This document shows, in pieces, positions 63,153 to 64,000 of a DNA stretch of 64,000 bases (its first letter is position 1; each line of letters begins with the position of its first letter). The notes under the pieces are model-generated. The model was given only the letters and a program-made list of their open reading frames with translations, was not told the DNA's origin and searched no databases. Origin of the DNA: Rhodovulum sp. MB263 (GTDB taxonomy: Bacteria > Pseudomonadota > Alphaproteobacteria > Rhodobacterales > Rhodobacteraceae); NCBI RefSeq assembly GCF_002073975.1, contig NZ_CP020384.1:248001-312000 (forward strand). The letters run 5' to 3'. Position numbers and translations under genes: made by a program.

Positions 63153-64000
63153 ATGACCGATCTCGTGCCCGTGCGCCGCGCGCTCCTTTCCGTATCCGAC
63201 AAGACCGGGCTTGCCGATCTTGGCCGGTCGCTGGCTGCCCGGGGGGTCGAACTGCTGTCGACCGGCGGCACCGCCAAGGCGCTCCGCGAGGCGGGGCTAG
63301 AGGTCAAGGACGTGTCCGAGGTCACCGGCTTTCCCGAGATGATGGACGGCCGGGTCAAGACGCTGCATCCGATGGTGCATGGCGGGCTTCTGGCGCTGCG
63401 CGACAACGAGGCCCATGTGATGGCCATGGAGGAGCACGGCATCGGCCCGATCGATCTGCTGGTCGTGAACCTCTATCCGTTCGAGGCGACCGTCGCGAAG
63501 GGCGCCGAATATGACGATTGCATCGAGAATATCGATATCGGCGGCCCGGCGATGATCCGCGCGGCGGCCAAGAACCACGCCTTCGTCAACGTCGTCGTCG
63601 ATACCGAGGATTACACCCGGCTGCTGGGCGAGCTCGACCGCCATGACGGCGCGACCTGCCTGAAATTCCGCAAGAAGCTGGCACAGATCGCCTATGCCCG
63701 GACCGGCGCCTATGATGCCGCCGTCTCGACCTGGATGGCGAAGGCGCTGGGCGATGCCCAGCCGCGCCGCCGCGTCTTCGCGGGCGCGCTGGCCCAGGGG
63801 CTGCGCTATGGCGAGAACCCGCACCAGCAGGCGGCCTTCTACATCGACGGATCGGAACGGCCCGGCGTTGCCACTGCCAGGCAGTGGCAGGGCAAGGAGC
63901 TGTCCTACAACAACATCAACGACACCGATGCCGCCTTCGAGCTGGTCAGCGAGTTCCTGCCCGCGACCGGCCCGGCCTGCGCCATCATCAAGCATGCCAA
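63153..64000 (+). CDS. purH: Bifunctional AICAR formyltransferase/IMP cyclohydrolase, 3' partial
   Basis: 282 codons are visible; the gene runs off the right edge. [20 protein letters not shown] and [20 protein letters not shown] with [19 protein letters not shown] are the MGS-like cyclohydrolase domain; [19 protein letters not shown] and [17 protein letters not shown] begin the AICAR transformylase part. Final two steps of purine synthesis. ATG at 63153 follows AGGACTGATCCT. Confidence 0.96.
   Translation, partial: MTDLVPVRRALLSVSDKTGLADLGRSLAARGVELLSTGGTAKALREAGLEVKDVSEVTGFPEMMDGRVKTLHPMVHGGLLALRDNEAHVMAMEEHGIGPIDLLVVNLYPFEATVAKGAEYDDCIENIDIGGPAMIRAAAKNHAFVNVVVDTEDYTRLLGELDRHDGATCLKFRKKLAQIAYARTGAYDAAVSTWMAKALGDAQPRRRVFAGALAQGLRYGENPHQQAAFYIDGSERPGVATARQWQGKELSYNNINDTDAAFELVSEFLPATGPACAIIKHA

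Overview
The window is high-GC chromosomal DNA from an alphaproteobacterium of the order Rhodobacterales (Rhodobacteraceae/Paracoccaceae). The evidence is the gene neighbourhoods (rpoZ–rsh–DUF2062–pdxJ; acpS–lepB–rnc–era; dapB/rbfA–glycosidase–truB; rsmB–heparinase-like–purH; serC–serA behind a serC-type leader), a VPxPA-CTERM sorting tail and the protein sequences themselves. I do not assign a genus. No rRNA, tRNA or CRISPR array was seen.

Layout. 1–10 kb: end of a lytic transglycosylase, a YbjN-like protein, smc, a decayed GNAT acetyltransferase, a small lipoprotein, an Asp/Glu racemase, a ThDP enzyme divergent from an FMN reductase, and a MaoC/FAS1-like dehydratase. 10–14.5 kb: a tightly coupled minus-strand operon ispH–lysE-like–DUF3429–methyltransferase, with rnhA beyond it, then a YqaA/DedA membrane protein and a NYN-domain protein. 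14.6–19.4 kb: folK, rpoZ, rsh, DUF2062, pdxJ. 19.7–23.7 kb: era, a ferritin-like protein, rnc, lepB and acpS, all facing pdxJ. This block looks inverted compared with the usual co-directional order. 24–35 kb: metabolic and envelope genes (TPR-methyltransferase, Old Yellow Enzyme, glycerophosphodiesterase, acyl-CoA synthetase, ABC exporter, periplasmic coiled-coil protein), two adjacent Rnk/GreA-C-like genes and a zinc-ribbon microprotein.

35.5–45.5 kb is a 9.9-kb integrated element bounded by 62/63-bp near-identical direct repeats. The right-hand repeat is part of the 5' leader RNA of serC, so the element has inserted inside a predicted regulatory RNA. The element carries a tyrosine integrase beside attL, a winged-helix/excisionase-like gene, regulators, an apparent two-gene HEPN/Abi_C defence module, a phage major capsid protein, a ClpP-type head-maturation protease, a RepA-like helicase and a presumptive origin (GGGACAA repeats plus a long AT hairpin). 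I see no terminase, portal or tail genes. It looks like a phage satellite that makes its own capsid, or a drastically reduced prophage, and is the most interesting region of the window.

45.5–64 kb: serC–serA with a strong terminator, a metallophosphoesterase, DUF1643, a MoxR ATPase with a VWA/DUF2201 partner, an ABC1/UbiB-type kinase, truB, a phosphodiester glycosidase and rbfA divergent from dapB, an isochorismatase-like hydrolase, a frameshifted Stf0 sulfotransferase, YrhK and DUF1674/SDHAF4-like proteins, rsmB, a heparinase-like protein, and the start of purH, which runs off the right edge.
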